A stretch of DNA of 64,000 bases, taken from the NCBI GenBank assembly GCA_018449595.1, contig JAAVUU010000003.1, forward strand, positions 620,001-684,000, given 5' to 3'. This document shows, in pieces, positions 16,340 to 23,906 of this stretch. Source of the stretch: Rhizobiales bacterium dw_265 (GTDB lineage: Bacteria > Pseudomonadota > Alphaproteobacteria > Micropepsales > Micropepsaceae). The first letter of the stretch is position 1; every line of letters begins with the position of its first letter. The translations under genes and the position numbers were made by a program. The notes under the pieces are model-generated. The model was not told the origin of the DNA. It saw only the letters and a list, made by a program, of their open reading frames with translations, and searched no databases.

Positions 16340-17004
16340 AGGCAGTGAAATTCCTCGCCGTTCTCATGTTCGGCGTTTTGGCCGGCTGCGCGACCCCGCC
16401 GAAGATCAAGGACTATTCGACGTTTCGGGCACATGATCCGCACAGCATCCTGATAGTTCCGGTTCTCAACAATACGACATCGCTAACCGCGCAGGACTAC
16501 TTCCTGTCAACGATATCCGCCCCTTTCGCGGAGCGCGGCTATTATGTTTTTCCGGCCCATATGGTCAAAAGTGTCCTTGAAAAGGACGGTCTTTCTGATG
16601 CTGGCCTCATTCATAAGGCTAATCCGGTTCGCTTTGGACAGTTGTTCGGTTGCGATGCGGTTCTTTTCATTGAAATCAATAAGTGGGAATCGCAGTACGC
16701 CGTCTTGGCGACTTCGACCAATGTTGCGTTCCATTATAGGGTTGCCAGTTGCCGTGATGGCGCCGTTATCTGGGAAGATGATCGCGCGCTGACCTATAGT
16801 CCCCAAGCGGCTTATAGCGCTAATCCACTTGCAGCCTTATTGGTTGATGCGATCAAAGCCGCGATCGAGAAGGCTGAGCCCAACTATATGCCACTGGCCT
16901 CCCAGGCGAATTTGATGGCTGCCGCAACACCAGGACAGGGTCTGCCATCTGGTCCTTATCGATCCGATTATGGGAAGGATCTATCGCAGTTTCCTTCGAA
17001 ATAA
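16336..17004 (+). CDS. DUF799 / GNA1162-like lipoprotein
   Basis: This 222-residue lipoprotein (VLAGCATPPKIKDYS) matches the DUF799 family, whose Neisseria member GNA1162 is an outer-membrane lipoprotein structurally related to TolB/CsgG-like adaptor folds. Diagnostic pieces are HSILIVPVLNNTTSL, YFLSTISAPFAERGYY and GCDAVLFIEINKWESQY. It is the last gene of the four-gene operon. I infer that the four lipoproteins form one outer-membrane complex, possibly a transporter for a surface component. No obvious terminator follows. Confidence 0.88.
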   Translation: MKAVKFLAVLMFGVLAGCATPPKIKDYSTFRAHDPHSILIVPVLNNTTSLTAQDYFLSTISAPFAERGYYVFPAHMVKSVLEKDGLSDAGLIHKANPVRFGQLFGCDAVLFIEINKWESQYAVLATSTNVAFHYRVASCRDGAVIWEDDRALTYSPQAAYSANPLAALLVDAIKAAIEKAEPNYMPLASQANLMAAATPGQGLPSGPYRSDYGKDLSQFPSK

Positions 17005-17150
17005 TTGCCGATTGTCTCACGGTGATCCTTTGAGCGACCAGTCATATGGCCGCGCCCGTGCTTAGCAGACGCCGGATATCTCAACTATCCCAACCGGTGG
17101 CGTTCCGCTGGTTCCTGCATATTATGGCGTGTGTTGAAGGTTACCTAATA

Positions 17151-17450
17151 TTACGCGGCTGCAGCTTTGTACGGTTTGATCTTGGCGAGATCCTTGGAAA
17201 CCTGCCGCTTTGCTTCCAGCGTGTCGAAGGCATTCTGAAGACGCAGAAAATATCCCTCGGAAAGACCAAAGAACTTGCAGAGACGCAAATCCGTATCGGC
17301 GGTGATACCGCGCGTTCCGGTAACAATTGCGTGAATGCGGTTTGGGGGCACGCCAATGGCGTTTGCCAACTGGTTTTGGCTCATGCCGATTTCCTCCAGA
17401 AACTCTGCCTTCAGGATTTCACCGGGATGCGGGTTGTGCAGCAGTGCCAT
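17151..17450 (-). CDS. higA: HigA-type antitoxin (XRE family)
   Basis: This 99-residue antitoxin has the HigA/VapI pattern: NPHPGEILKAEFLEEIGMSQ, NQLANAIGVPPNRIH, then TGTRGITADTDLRLCKFFG. The central HTH should bind the operon promoter and the protein should neutralise HigB. It is the second gene after higB on the minus strand, 14 bp apart, the usual reversed order for higBA. A palindrome at 17763-17781 just upstream of higB is the likely operator. Confidence 0.92.
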   Translation of the reverse strand: MALLHNPHPGEILKAEFLEEIGMSQNQLANAIGVPPNRIHAIVTGTRGITADTDLRLCKFFGLSEGYFLRLQNAFDTLEAKRQVSKDLAKIKPYKAAAA

Positions 17451-17464
17451 ATCTCATTACTCCT

Positions 17465-17746
17465 TCAGTGATAGTCGGCGATTTCAACATCGCGGGCCTC
17501 GCCGTCGTTCCATCGAAAACAGATGCGCCATTGGTCGTTTATCCGAATGCTCCATTGGCCCTTGCGATCGCCCTTGAGGGCTTCCAGACGGTTGCCTGGC
17601 GGGTTGCGCAAGTCATTCAGCGTAAGGGAAGCATCCAGCTGGCGCAGTTTGCGCAGGGCGCGGTCCTGAATATCTCCGGGAAACTTTCGGCTGTGCTGAC
17701 CATGCCATATCCGCTCGGTCTCCTTGTCTTCAAAGGGTCGGATCAT
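17465..17746 (-). CDS. higB: HigB/RelE-type toxin
   Basis: This is a 93-residue RelE/HigB-fold ribosome-dependent mRNA endonuclease. It shows the N-terminal MIRPFEDKETERIWHGQ, the central LRKLRQLDASLTLNDLRNPP and the C-terminal RLEALKGDRKGQWSIRIN then WRICFRW, which carry the conserved basic residues of the family. It lies upstream of higA in the same operon. The pair sits next to a probable mobile-element edge, as many higBA pairs do. Confidence 0.92.
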   Translation of the reverse strand: MIRPFEDKETERIWHGQHSRKFPGDIQDRALRKLRQLDASLTLNDLRNPPGNRLEALKGDRKGQWSIRINDQWRICFRWNDGEARDVEIADYH

Positions 17747-17762
17747 TTACCGCTCTGTTGTA

Positions 17763-17781
17763 TAGTACGAGATACGTACTA
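17763..17781. promoter_or_regulatory. Palindromic operator of higBA
   Basis: TAGTACG (17763-17769) and CGTACTA (17775-17781) are a perfect 7-bp inverted repeat around AGATA, 17 bp upstream of the higB start codon. A partly overlapping direct repeat GATAC occurs at 17771-17775 and 17782-17786. The position suits binding by HigA or the HigBA complex and autorepression. Confidence 0.6.
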
Positions 17782-17820
17782 GATACTGTTTGCGAAGTCA
17801 AGGGCGGGGATAGCCTAATC

Positions 17821-17860
17821 GTTACTGACCGGGCCCCAGGTTCGAGTCCCTGATCGGGAC
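17821..17860 (+). other. tRNA 3'-end-like scrap, possible attachment-site remnant
   Basis: The stretch contains CAGGTTCGAGTCCCTG followed by ATCGGGACC, which looks like a T-arm with its TTCGAGT loop and the start of an acceptor stem. The rest of a cloverleaf cannot be folded from the bases upstream, and no CCA follows. It lies directly against the truncated DUF2971 gene, at the trbI-side end of the conjugation module. Integrative elements often leave such pieces of tRNA 3' ends. It could also be chance similarity. Confidence 0.35.
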
Positions 17861-17861
17861 C

Positions 17862-18242
17862 TTAAGCCCGCCACTGGCTAAGTAAATCCTGCACGCCACA
17901 AAAGCAGGCAACGAATATATTTATATGGGCAATGCCGAATCCGATGTTTTGAAGCGGCGCGAATCTTGCCGTGACTGTCGCTGAACTCGCGGAGGCTATT
18001 CTGGGCTTCAGGTGAGTTTGCAGCAAATCAATGGCAAGTTGGAACTCTTTGGCATCGTTCATGTACTGAACTTTTGTCGCCCATAATTCACTCGAATCGA
18101 AGATGCCAATCGTACCAGCCTGGTCCGTGTAGTGAAAAAGAGGATCGGAGCGCTGTTTCTTCAGGTGATCTTCGAAATGCCCAGAACGAATTCTTGGCGG
18201 CGTTTGCGCAACTGTGAGTTTCCTTCCCAAATCCATGGCCAT
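17862..18242 (-). pseudogene. C-terminally truncated DUF2971 protein
   Basis: This 126-residue reading frame begins like DUF2971 proteins: LFHYTDQAGTIGIFDSSELW, then ATKVQYMNDAKEF, later VACFCGVQDLLSQWRA. In full-length members, usually about twice this size, the LLSQWR block lies near the middle and is followed by more conserved sequence. Here a stop comes immediately after it, exactly at the boundary with the tRNA-like scrap. It therefore appears cut by recombination or integration at that point. The function of DUF2971 is not established. Confidence 0.65.
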
Positions 18243-18470
18243 GACAAATTACCCCTCGACTTCGTTGCAAATCTCGGCTGCCTGCCCGCAACCTAATATA
18301 CCATGGCGTGATAAAACCGCTCGCCTTCTGGGCCGAAGGTTGCCCCGTGCGCCAACCGCAGCGTTGCACTAGGTCATGATTGGGCTACCGGGCAATGCGA
18401 GCATTCGGCTCCAAATCAATGAGCGGAGTTTGTCGCGTCAGATCTTCTGCGTTCCCTGCGTTGGCTTCAA

Positions 18471-18692
18471 CTAGGGCGTCCGCCTGCGCGCCTTCGAAAA
18501 CCCTCGATCCGTCGTCAGAAAATGAACCACGATGGGCACCAGCAGCTTGCGGACGGGAAGTTGCGGCTGCCGGGTCTCCTTGGCCAGCACCTCGGCATAG
18601 GCTTCGAGGTCGCGATAAACATCCGCCGGGAAGCGGGCGCTGACATTCACCGGCTTATCGCTTTCGATAACGCCGAGCTTGAGCTTGCTCAT
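18471..18692 (-). CDS. DUF2274 conjugation-associated protein
   Basis: This 73-residue protein begins MSKLKLGVIESDKPV, followed by RFPADVYRDLEAYAEVL, the pattern of DUF2274, a small protein found directly after trbI in Alphaproteobacterial Trb operons. It overlaps the trbI stop by 4 bp (ATGA), so it is translationally coupled. The ribbon-helix-helix-like pattern suggests a DNA-binding or regulatory role, but the function is not known. It is the last gene of the operon; the next 228 bp contain no gene. Confidence 0.88.
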   Translation of the reverse strand: MSKLKLGVIESDKPVNVSARFPADVYRDLEAYAEVLAKETRQPQLPVRKLLVPIVVHFLTTDRGFSKARRRTP

Positions 18693-19912
18693 CGGTTTGC
18701 CACCTGACCATAGGGCTCCAGCACCAGATCCTGGTCCACGGCGATTGTGACGGGCAGGCCGAAGCGGTCCGTAAGGGTGGGCTGGATGTTGAGGTTGCGC
18801 TCGACAATCTGCTCGCCCGCTTGGTTGATACTCATGGAGGCGCCGGAACGGATGGCTTGGGCGAGATTGTTCTCGGTGTCGCTGGTGCCGGCTTCGGCGC
18901 CGACGCTGAGGACGGTCGAAAGGACCGCCGCCTTGAAGATCGAGCCCCAGTGCTCGGCCACACCGTCTTCGACACCGGCATAGCCCTCGCCGTCGGCGCC
19001 GGGCAGGTGACCCAGGCTGATCGAATTGCCATTGGGAAAGATCAGGCGGGTCCAAACCATTTGCATTCGGGTTTGGCCGAAGGAAACCTGGCTCGAATAT
19101 TTCCCCTCCAGCATCGACCCCTGGGGGATCAAAAGATAACGTCCAGTGGGGCTATCATAAATGTTCTCGGTGATCTGGGCATGGATGTCGCCCGGCAGGT
19201 CGGACTTGGCGCCTTTGGCCAGGGCGCCGTTAATCACCCACCCTGCTTGAATGATGTAAGGCGAGGCCGGGTGCTGGATGCGAGCCGGGCTCACGGTTGG
19301 CGAGTCCGAGCCGCTGTTGGCGAAGGCGATCTTCTGCGCCTGCATGTTCTCGGTGCCAGTGGGATCGGTGGGGATTTGGTTCGCTTGTGGCGTGCCGCCG
19401 GATGCGATGGTGGGCGCGGTGGGTGCCGCTGCTGGCGCGGAGTTGGTGACGGCAAAGAGGTGGCTGGTGCGAGCCGCGTCCCGCTCCTGGGCAATCCGCT
19501 GTTGCTCCGGCGAGGTGGGTTCGCTTATGCCGGGTACGGACACCCCCGCCTTCAGCATGGGCTTGCCGAGATCGCCCGGAAGCGGGGGGCCGAGCTTGGG
19601 GGCTTCTTGGGCTGCTTCGGTGTAGTTCTTCGGGATGGAGGCGAGCGCTTCGGGCAACGTCTTGGCGCCGGTGGCGACCGGCTGGGTGGACGCTTCCTGG
19701 TGGTGCGGCAGCAAGGCGATCGCCAGGGCCGCGAAGATGCCGCCACAGGCGACAGTACCCAGGCCGATCAGGACTGAGCGAGAAAGCCGGGTGACAGGCG
19801 GGCGCTGAGGGCGCAGCCGCATCCCGGCGGGATGGGCGGGCGGTGGCGCGGGTTCGGGCGCGGGCGCTGACTCATCCTGCGGCGCATCCGGCTCTTGGGG
19901 GTGATCGCTCAC
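18689..19912 (-). CDS. trbI: Conjugal transfer protein TrbI (VirB10-like)
   Basis: This is a 407-residue bitopic inner-to-outer membrane scaffold of the type IV secretion channel. It has an N-terminal proline-rich cytosolic tail (about 1-40), one transmembrane segment (about 48-68), a proline-rich periplasmic linker, and a C-terminal VirB10/TrbI beta-barrel domain with YIIQAGWVINGAL, YLLIPQGSMLEGKYSS, and LIFPNGNSISLGHLPGADG. It overlaps trbG by 4 bp. Its size and domains are complete. Confidence 0.96.
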   Translation of the reverse strand: MSDHPQEPDAPQDESAPAPEPAPPPAHPAGMRLRPQRPPVTRLSRSVLIGLGTVACGGIFAALAIALLPHHQEASTQPVATGAKTLPEALASIPKNYTEAAQEAPKLGPPLPGDLGKPMLKAGVSVPGISEPTSPEQQRIAQERDAARTSHLFAVTNSAPAAAPTAPTIASGGTPQANQIPTDPTGTENMQAQKIAFANSGSDSPTVSPARIQHPASPYIIQAGWVINGALAKGAKSDLPGDIHAQITENIYDSPTGRYLLIPQGSMLEGKYSSQVSFGQTRMQMVWTRLIFPNGNSISLGHLPGADGEGYAGVEDGVAEHWGSIFKAAVLSTVLSVGAEAGTSDTENNLAQAIRSGASMSINQAGEQIVERNLNIQPTLTDRFGLPVTIAVDQDLVLEPYGQVANR

Positions 19913-20892
19913 GACTTCTTCTCCGCGTCCGTGCGGACAATGCGGACAATGGCTTGCGGATCGGTGCCGAGGCGCAGTTCCGCGGCGGCAAACAGATTGT
20001 CGACGATGATGTAATTGCCGCTGACCCGGTAACGGGGAATCTCGTCATTGCCTTGAGTGCCGATGACGATGAGGGGTGGCATCTCACCCTGGCTGACGCC
20101 GGCGGGGAACTGGATGAAGACCTGGCGGCCGTTGTCCATGGCGCGCAGTGGACGCCAGGGCGGACTGTCTCCCTCGACGCGATAGCGGAACGAGAGTCTG
20201 GACAGGTCCACGTCGGTGGCGACAGGCGCGGATTGTTCGGCAACCGTGTTCTGCGCCCGGAGTGCGATGAGTTCGTCCTGGGGATAGGAAAAGGAAACCG
20301 AGGCCATATAGGTCTTGTCCACGGCGCGCAGTTCCAGGTGATAGGTGCGACGGTCGGTGTTGATGACCAGGTTGGTGGTGAGACTGGCCTGGGTGGGCTT
20401 GAGCAGGATGTGGATGCGCTTGGTCGTGCCGGTGCCGCTTTCGGTATTGCCGATCACCCAGCGCACGGTATCGCCGGCGGCGACGGGGCCGGAGCCCACC
20501 AACTGCTCTCCGGCTTGCAGCGCCACGTCGGTCACTTCGCCCGGCGCTGTGTAGACCTGATAGAGCGCTCCGTCCGAGAAGGGATAGACCTGCACGGCAT
20601 TGATGTAGCCGTCATGGCTGGGTTCGATGCGCGCTTGTTTGTTGACTTTCGCGACGGTGTCACGCGGATTGGATGCTGTGCGTCCGGCCTCGACGGCTGG
20701 CAAGGGCTTGAGCTGATCCGGCAGCGGCAGCGGCTTGGGGACTTCGACGATGGTGATGGGTCTTGGGGCGGCCGCGTCTGCAACCGCTGGAACTGGCTTG
20801 TCGTCGTATTGGATGGCCGGCGGCTTCCAGGTGGAGCAGGCGGCGAGGTTCGCGGCAGAGGCAAGCAGAAGGACGAGGGGAAGAGGACGCAT
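19909..20892 (-). CDS. trbG: Conjugal transfer protein TrbG (VirB9-like)
   Basis: This 327-residue lipoprotein-like protein has a signal with a Cys (AANLAACSTWKPP) and a C-terminal VirB9/CagX domain: VYPFSDGALYQVYTAPGEVTD, RIHILLKPTQASLTTNL, YHLELRAV and YIIVDNLFAAAELRLG (each shown only in part). It forms the outer-membrane core ring with TrbI and TrbF. The gene overlaps trbF by one base and trbI by four. Confidence 0.96.
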   Translation of the reverse strand: MRPLPLVLLLASAANLAACSTWKPPAIQYDDKPVPAVADAAAPRPITIVEVPKPLPLPDQLKPLPAVEAGRTASNPRDTVAKVNKQARIEPSHDGYINAVQVYPFSDGALYQVYTAPGEVTDVALQAGEQLVGSGPVAAGDTVRWVIGNTESGTGTTKRIHILLKPTQASLTTNLVINTDRRTYHLELRAVDKTYMASVSFSYPQDELIALRAQNTVAEQSAPVATDVDLSRLSFRYRVEGDSPPWRPLRAMDNGRQVFIQFPAGVSQGEMPPLIVIGTQGNDEIPRYRVSGNYIIVDNLFAAAELRLGTDPQAIVRIVRTDAEKKS

Positions 20893-21584
20893 TAGTCGAG
20901 CTCCTTGGACCAGTTGAGGGCATCGATGTAGATGCCGAGGGGGTTATCGTTCAGGGTTTCGCCGTCGGGTTTGCGCGGAGGTTGGATCACCACGGTAGCG
21001 ATCGCGCTCCAATGCTCGGCTGTGGTCTGTCCGCCGTCGATGGTGTGGCGCTCGACCCATTCGATGCGGAAGCTCTGGTCTGAGGCGCGGATCACGCTGG
21101 TGACTTCGACCGCCACCTGCTCCTTGCCGACCTTGGCGAAGGGATCGTTGTGCTGGGCAACGTCGTTGAGCGCGGCCTTCTCGTGGTCGGTGAGAAACTC
21201 GTAGGCGCGCCGCCAGTTGGCGCCCATATCAACTTTGTCGACGGAGACGGCGCGCAACCATTCGATGACGAAAGAGAGATCACGCGCGATGACGGGATCG
21301 GTGGGATGATAGTTGATCCGCGCCGGTCCGGCAGACTGGACGTTCCCCAGCTTATCGACTTGCACCACCCACGGGATCACGCTGCCTCGTTCGGCGAGCC
21401 AGAGCAGGCCGGCGGTCAGGGCCGCGCTCATCAGAAGCTGGCCGAAGAACGCCATGCGCCAGCTTCTCGCCTGCACCCGCGCGGAGCCGATGCGATCGTC
21501 CCAGATCTGCCGCGGCAGGTGATGGGGCGTTTCGGGTGCGGGGGTGTTGCCATAACGCACGGTTGGGCGGCGAAACATCTTCAT
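20892..21584 (-). CDS. trbF: Conjugal transfer protein TrbF (VirB8-like)
   Basis: This 230-residue VirB8-type assembly factor has one transmembrane segment at about 47-68 and a periplasmic NTF2-like domain with VIEWLRAVSVDKVDMGANWR, AYEFLTDHEKAAL and FRIEWVERH. It nucleates the periplasmic part of the secretion channel. It overlaps trbL by 4 bp. Complete length for the family. Confidence 0.95.
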   Translation of the reverse strand: MKMFRRPTVRYGNTPAPETPHHLPRQIWDDRIGSARVQARSWRMAFFGQLLMSAALTAGLLWLAERGSVIPWVVQVDKLGNVQSAGPARINYHPTDPVIARDLSFVIEWLRAVSVDKVDMGANWRRAYEFLTDHEKAALNDVAQHNDPFAKVGKEQVAVEVTSVIRASDQSFRIEWVERHTIDGGQTTAEHWSAIATVVIQPPRKPDGETLNDNPLGIYIDALNWSKELD

Positions 21585-22840
21585 TCTCCTTCGGAAAGAT
21601 CAGGGGCGTGGCCCGCGCCGCCTTGGTCGCCGGAGCGCAGGGCCTGGCCGGCGGTGGTGATGCCTTGGCCGATGGCTTGGCTGCGCTGCATCCGCTTGGC
21701 CCAGGTGGGTGCTGAACCACTGCTCGACGGGCCTGCCGGTCCACCGCCAGGCGGCGGACGTTGCGTGGTGGCTTGAGCGCCTGCCGAGAAGCTTTGCGAG
21801 AGTCCTGCCGCCATACGACGGAGCGGACTTGCGGCCGCCGATGCTCCAGCCTTGGCAACGCCCGCGAGGCCGCCCGTGCGGTGGGCGGCGGAAGCCCCAC
21901 CAGAGAGGGCCGCGACGCCATGAGCCATTCCAGATGCGGCCCCGCCAAGAGCACGTGCGCCACCCGCTGTTGCGGCGGCAGCCGCGCCGCCGACGCCGGC
22001 GGCCACCAAGCCCGTCCCGACCGCGGCGCCGGCCCCAAGCTGGGGGCCGCCCGCGATCAACGCATTGGCTTTCGCCGGCCCGAAGATCGAAAGCCCCAGC
22101 ATGGTGAGACTGGCCAGGATGACGGTGAGCGCGTCATTGATGGTGGGCGGGTTGGCCATGCCGGTGGTGAACTGGCCGAAAATGGTCGAGCCGATGCCGA
22201 CAACCACGGCCAGAACCAAAATCTTAATGCCCGAAGAGACGATGTTGCCCAGCACCTTCTCGGCAAGGAAAGCGGTGCGGTTGAACAAGCCGAAGGGGAC
22301 CAGGACAAAACCTGCCAGCGTCGTGAGCTTGAACTCGATCAGGGCCACGAAAATCTGGATGGCGATGATGAAGAAGCTCAACACCAGTACCAGCCAGGCG
22401 AAGAACAGAATGGCGATCTGGACGAAGTTGGCGATGAAGGATGTAAAGCTGGAGAGATTGGAGATGGCGGCGAGGATCGGCTTGCCGGCGTCAATCCCGA
22501 TCTGGGCATAATGGCCGGGCTGGAGAAGCTGGGCCTGGGTGAGCGTTCCACCCCCCGCTTCCAGGCCGAGGCCCGCGAAGCTGTTGAAGATCACTTGCGC
22601 TAGGGAATTGAAGTTCCCGATGATGTAGGCGAACAGCCCGATATAGAGTGTCTTGCGGATCAGCCGTGCGATCACGTCTTCCTGCGGCTCCATTGCCCAG
22701 AGGAGCCCGGCCAGGGTGAGGTCGATGGCGATCAGGACGCCGGCCAGCCAATGGACATCGCCCTGCACCAGTCCAAACCCGGAATCGATATATTGGGTGA
22801 AGGTGGCCAGGAAGTTGTCGATGATGCCGGTGCCGTTCAT
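21581..22840 (-). CDS. trbL: Conjugal transfer protein TrbL (VirB6-like)
   Basis: This 419-residue polytopic inner-membrane protein has about six hydrophobic segments in its N-terminal two thirds (for example LVLVLSFFIIAIQIFVALIE and FVLVPFGLFNRTAFLAEK) and a long glycine/alanine/serine-rich cytosolic tail (about 270-419). The tail is of low complexity with GGAAAAATAGG-type runs, normal for TrbL. It overlaps both neighbours by 4 bp. Confidence 0.95.
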   Translation of the reverse strand: MNGTGIIDNFLATFTQYIDSGFGLVQGDVHWLAGVLIAIDLTLAGLLWAMEPQEDVIARLIRKTLYIGLFAYIIGNFNSLAQVIFNSFAGLGLEAGGGTLTQAQLLQPGHYAQIGIDAGKPILAAISNLSSFTSFIANFVQIAILFFAWLVLVLSFFIIAIQIFVALIEFKLTTLAGFVLVPFGLFNRTAFLAEKVLGNIVSSGIKILVLAVVVGIGSTIFGQFTTGMANPPTINDALTVILASLTMLGLSIFGPAKANALIAGGPQLGAGAAVGTGLVAAGVGGAAAAATAGGARALGGAASGMAHGVAALSGGASAAHRTGGLAGVAKAGASAAASPLRRMAAGLSQSFSAGAQATTQRPPPGGGPAGPSSSGSAPTWAKRMQRSQAIGQGITTAGQALRSGDQGGAGHAPDLSEGE

Positions 22841-23145
22841 GGCGTGCGATCCAAAATGGCGTGGTCGTCTTCATGGGGAGAGACACCGTCGAAGAAGCGG
22901 CGCCGGTTCTCGGCCCAGGCCGCCTGGCAGCGCGGATCGTCGTTGGCGTCGATGCCGACGCGGGTGCAGCGCCGTAACTCGCGGTCCAGCGCGCCGGCCT
23001 CTTGCGGCAGGACATGGCCTTGATGGGCATAGCGGTCGGCGGTGTGGATCAGATGGACGATGGTGGCGGTGATTCCGCCACCCGCGACGGCGTAACCGAG
23101 CAACAGTCCGATGCAGCCGAGGATGAGGAGGCAGCCGCGCATCAA
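22837..23145 (-). CDS. Putative entry-exclusion protein TrbK-alt
   Basis: This 102-residue protein has one N-terminal transmembrane or signal segment (CLLILGCIGLLLGYAVAGG) and a charged tail with ALDRELRRCTRVGIDAND and CQAAWAENRRRFF. This C-x-AAWAENRRRFF ending is typical of the alternative TrbK proteins between trbJ and trbL in Alphaproteobacterial operons. Entry-exclusion proteins block mating with cells that already hold the element. Overlaps both neighbours by 4 bp. Confidence 0.88.
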   Translation of the reverse strand: MMRGCLLILGCIGLLLGYAVAGGGITATIVHLIHTADRYAHQGHVLPQEAGALDRELRRCTRVGIDANDDPRCQAAWAENRRRFFDGVSPHEDDHAILDRTP

Positions 23146-23906
23146 TGGAACATCTGCGCGTTGCCGGGCTGATAGCCCGTGCCGTAATTGAGGAAGTTGC
23201 TGGTCTGAGCCTGAGCCTGTTCTTCATTCGCGACATTGCGGGCTCCTTCCAGACTTTGGGCGCGGGCAATCGCCGCCATGACCGCAGTGAGGTCGGCAAG
23301 CTGCTTGGTCTGCAGGGCGATGAGCTGATTGCCGGATTGGGAGGCCTGCAGGGCGCCGGTGGCCGATTGGCTGGAGCCGATCAGCGCATCGATCTGGCTC
23401 TTGGTGCTGTCGAGATTCTGGACCGCGCCGGCCTGGACCCGCATGGCGTCCTGGAATCCGGCCAGCGCATTCTGCCAGCGGGTCTGGGCGTCGGTGGCGA
23501 GAGTCTGCGAGGCAGTGCCGGCCGGATAGGAGATCGGGTAGTTCTGTGTGAAGGCCTGGTCGATGGTGGAGACGCTGTAGGCGATGCGCTGGGCGTTGGT
23601 GAGCAACTGCTCGGTCTGGGTGATCGACTGATCCAGGCTGGAGAGCGCGGAGTATGGCAGGCTCGCCAGATTGCGTGCCTGATTGACCAGCGAGGTCGCC
23701 TGATTCTCCAGCGAGAGCGCCTGGTTGGCGAGCGACTGGATTTGATTGTTGACCTGCTGGAGTTCGCGCTCGGCGGTGAGCAGGTTCTGTGCGTAATTGG
23801 TGGGATCGTAGACGATGCCGCCGAAGCCGAACTGGGCGTCGGCGGGGCCAGCTATAAGGGCGAGCAAGGTCAGGCCGGCGATGCCGGCGCGAAGGGCGCT
23901 TTTCAT
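23142..23906 (-). CDS. trbJ: Conjugal transfer protein TrbJ (VirB5-like)
   Basis: This 254-residue protein has a signal peptide (about 1-24, ending ADAQFG) and a long coiled-coil region of glutamine- and asparagine-rich helices (ANQALSLENQATSLVNQARN). This is the P-type pilus-tip/VirB5-like component. The FGFGGIVYDPTNYAQNLLTA start of the mature protein is typical. It overlaps trbE by 4 bp. Confidence 0.95.
   Translation of the reverse strand: MKSALRAGIAGLTLLALIAGPADAQFGFGGIVYDPTNYAQNLLTAERELQQVNNQIQSLANQALSLENQATSLVNQARNLASLPYSALSSLDQSITQTEQLLTNAQRIAYSVSTIDQAFTQNYPISYPAGTASQTLATDAQTRWQNALAGFQDAMRVQAGAVQNLDSTKSQIDALIGSSQSATGALQASQSGNQLIALQTKQLADLTAVMAAIARAQSLEGARNVANEEQAQAQTSNFLNYGTGYQPGNAQMFH

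Noticed and set aside
17800..17870. A complete tRNA gene around 17.8 kb
   Set aside because: Only a T-arm and part of an acceptor strand are recognisable; no anticodon arm or D-arm can be folded, so it is listed only as a scrap.
18243..18470. A gene between DUF2274 and the truncated DUF2971
   Set aside because: Only short frames in conflicting directions; nothing with a ribosome site or a recognisable product.
18821..20895. Long plus-strand frames (318 and 350 codons) opposite trbI and trbG
   Set aside because: They oppose clear trb genes with overlapping ATGA junctions and have no motifs of their own.
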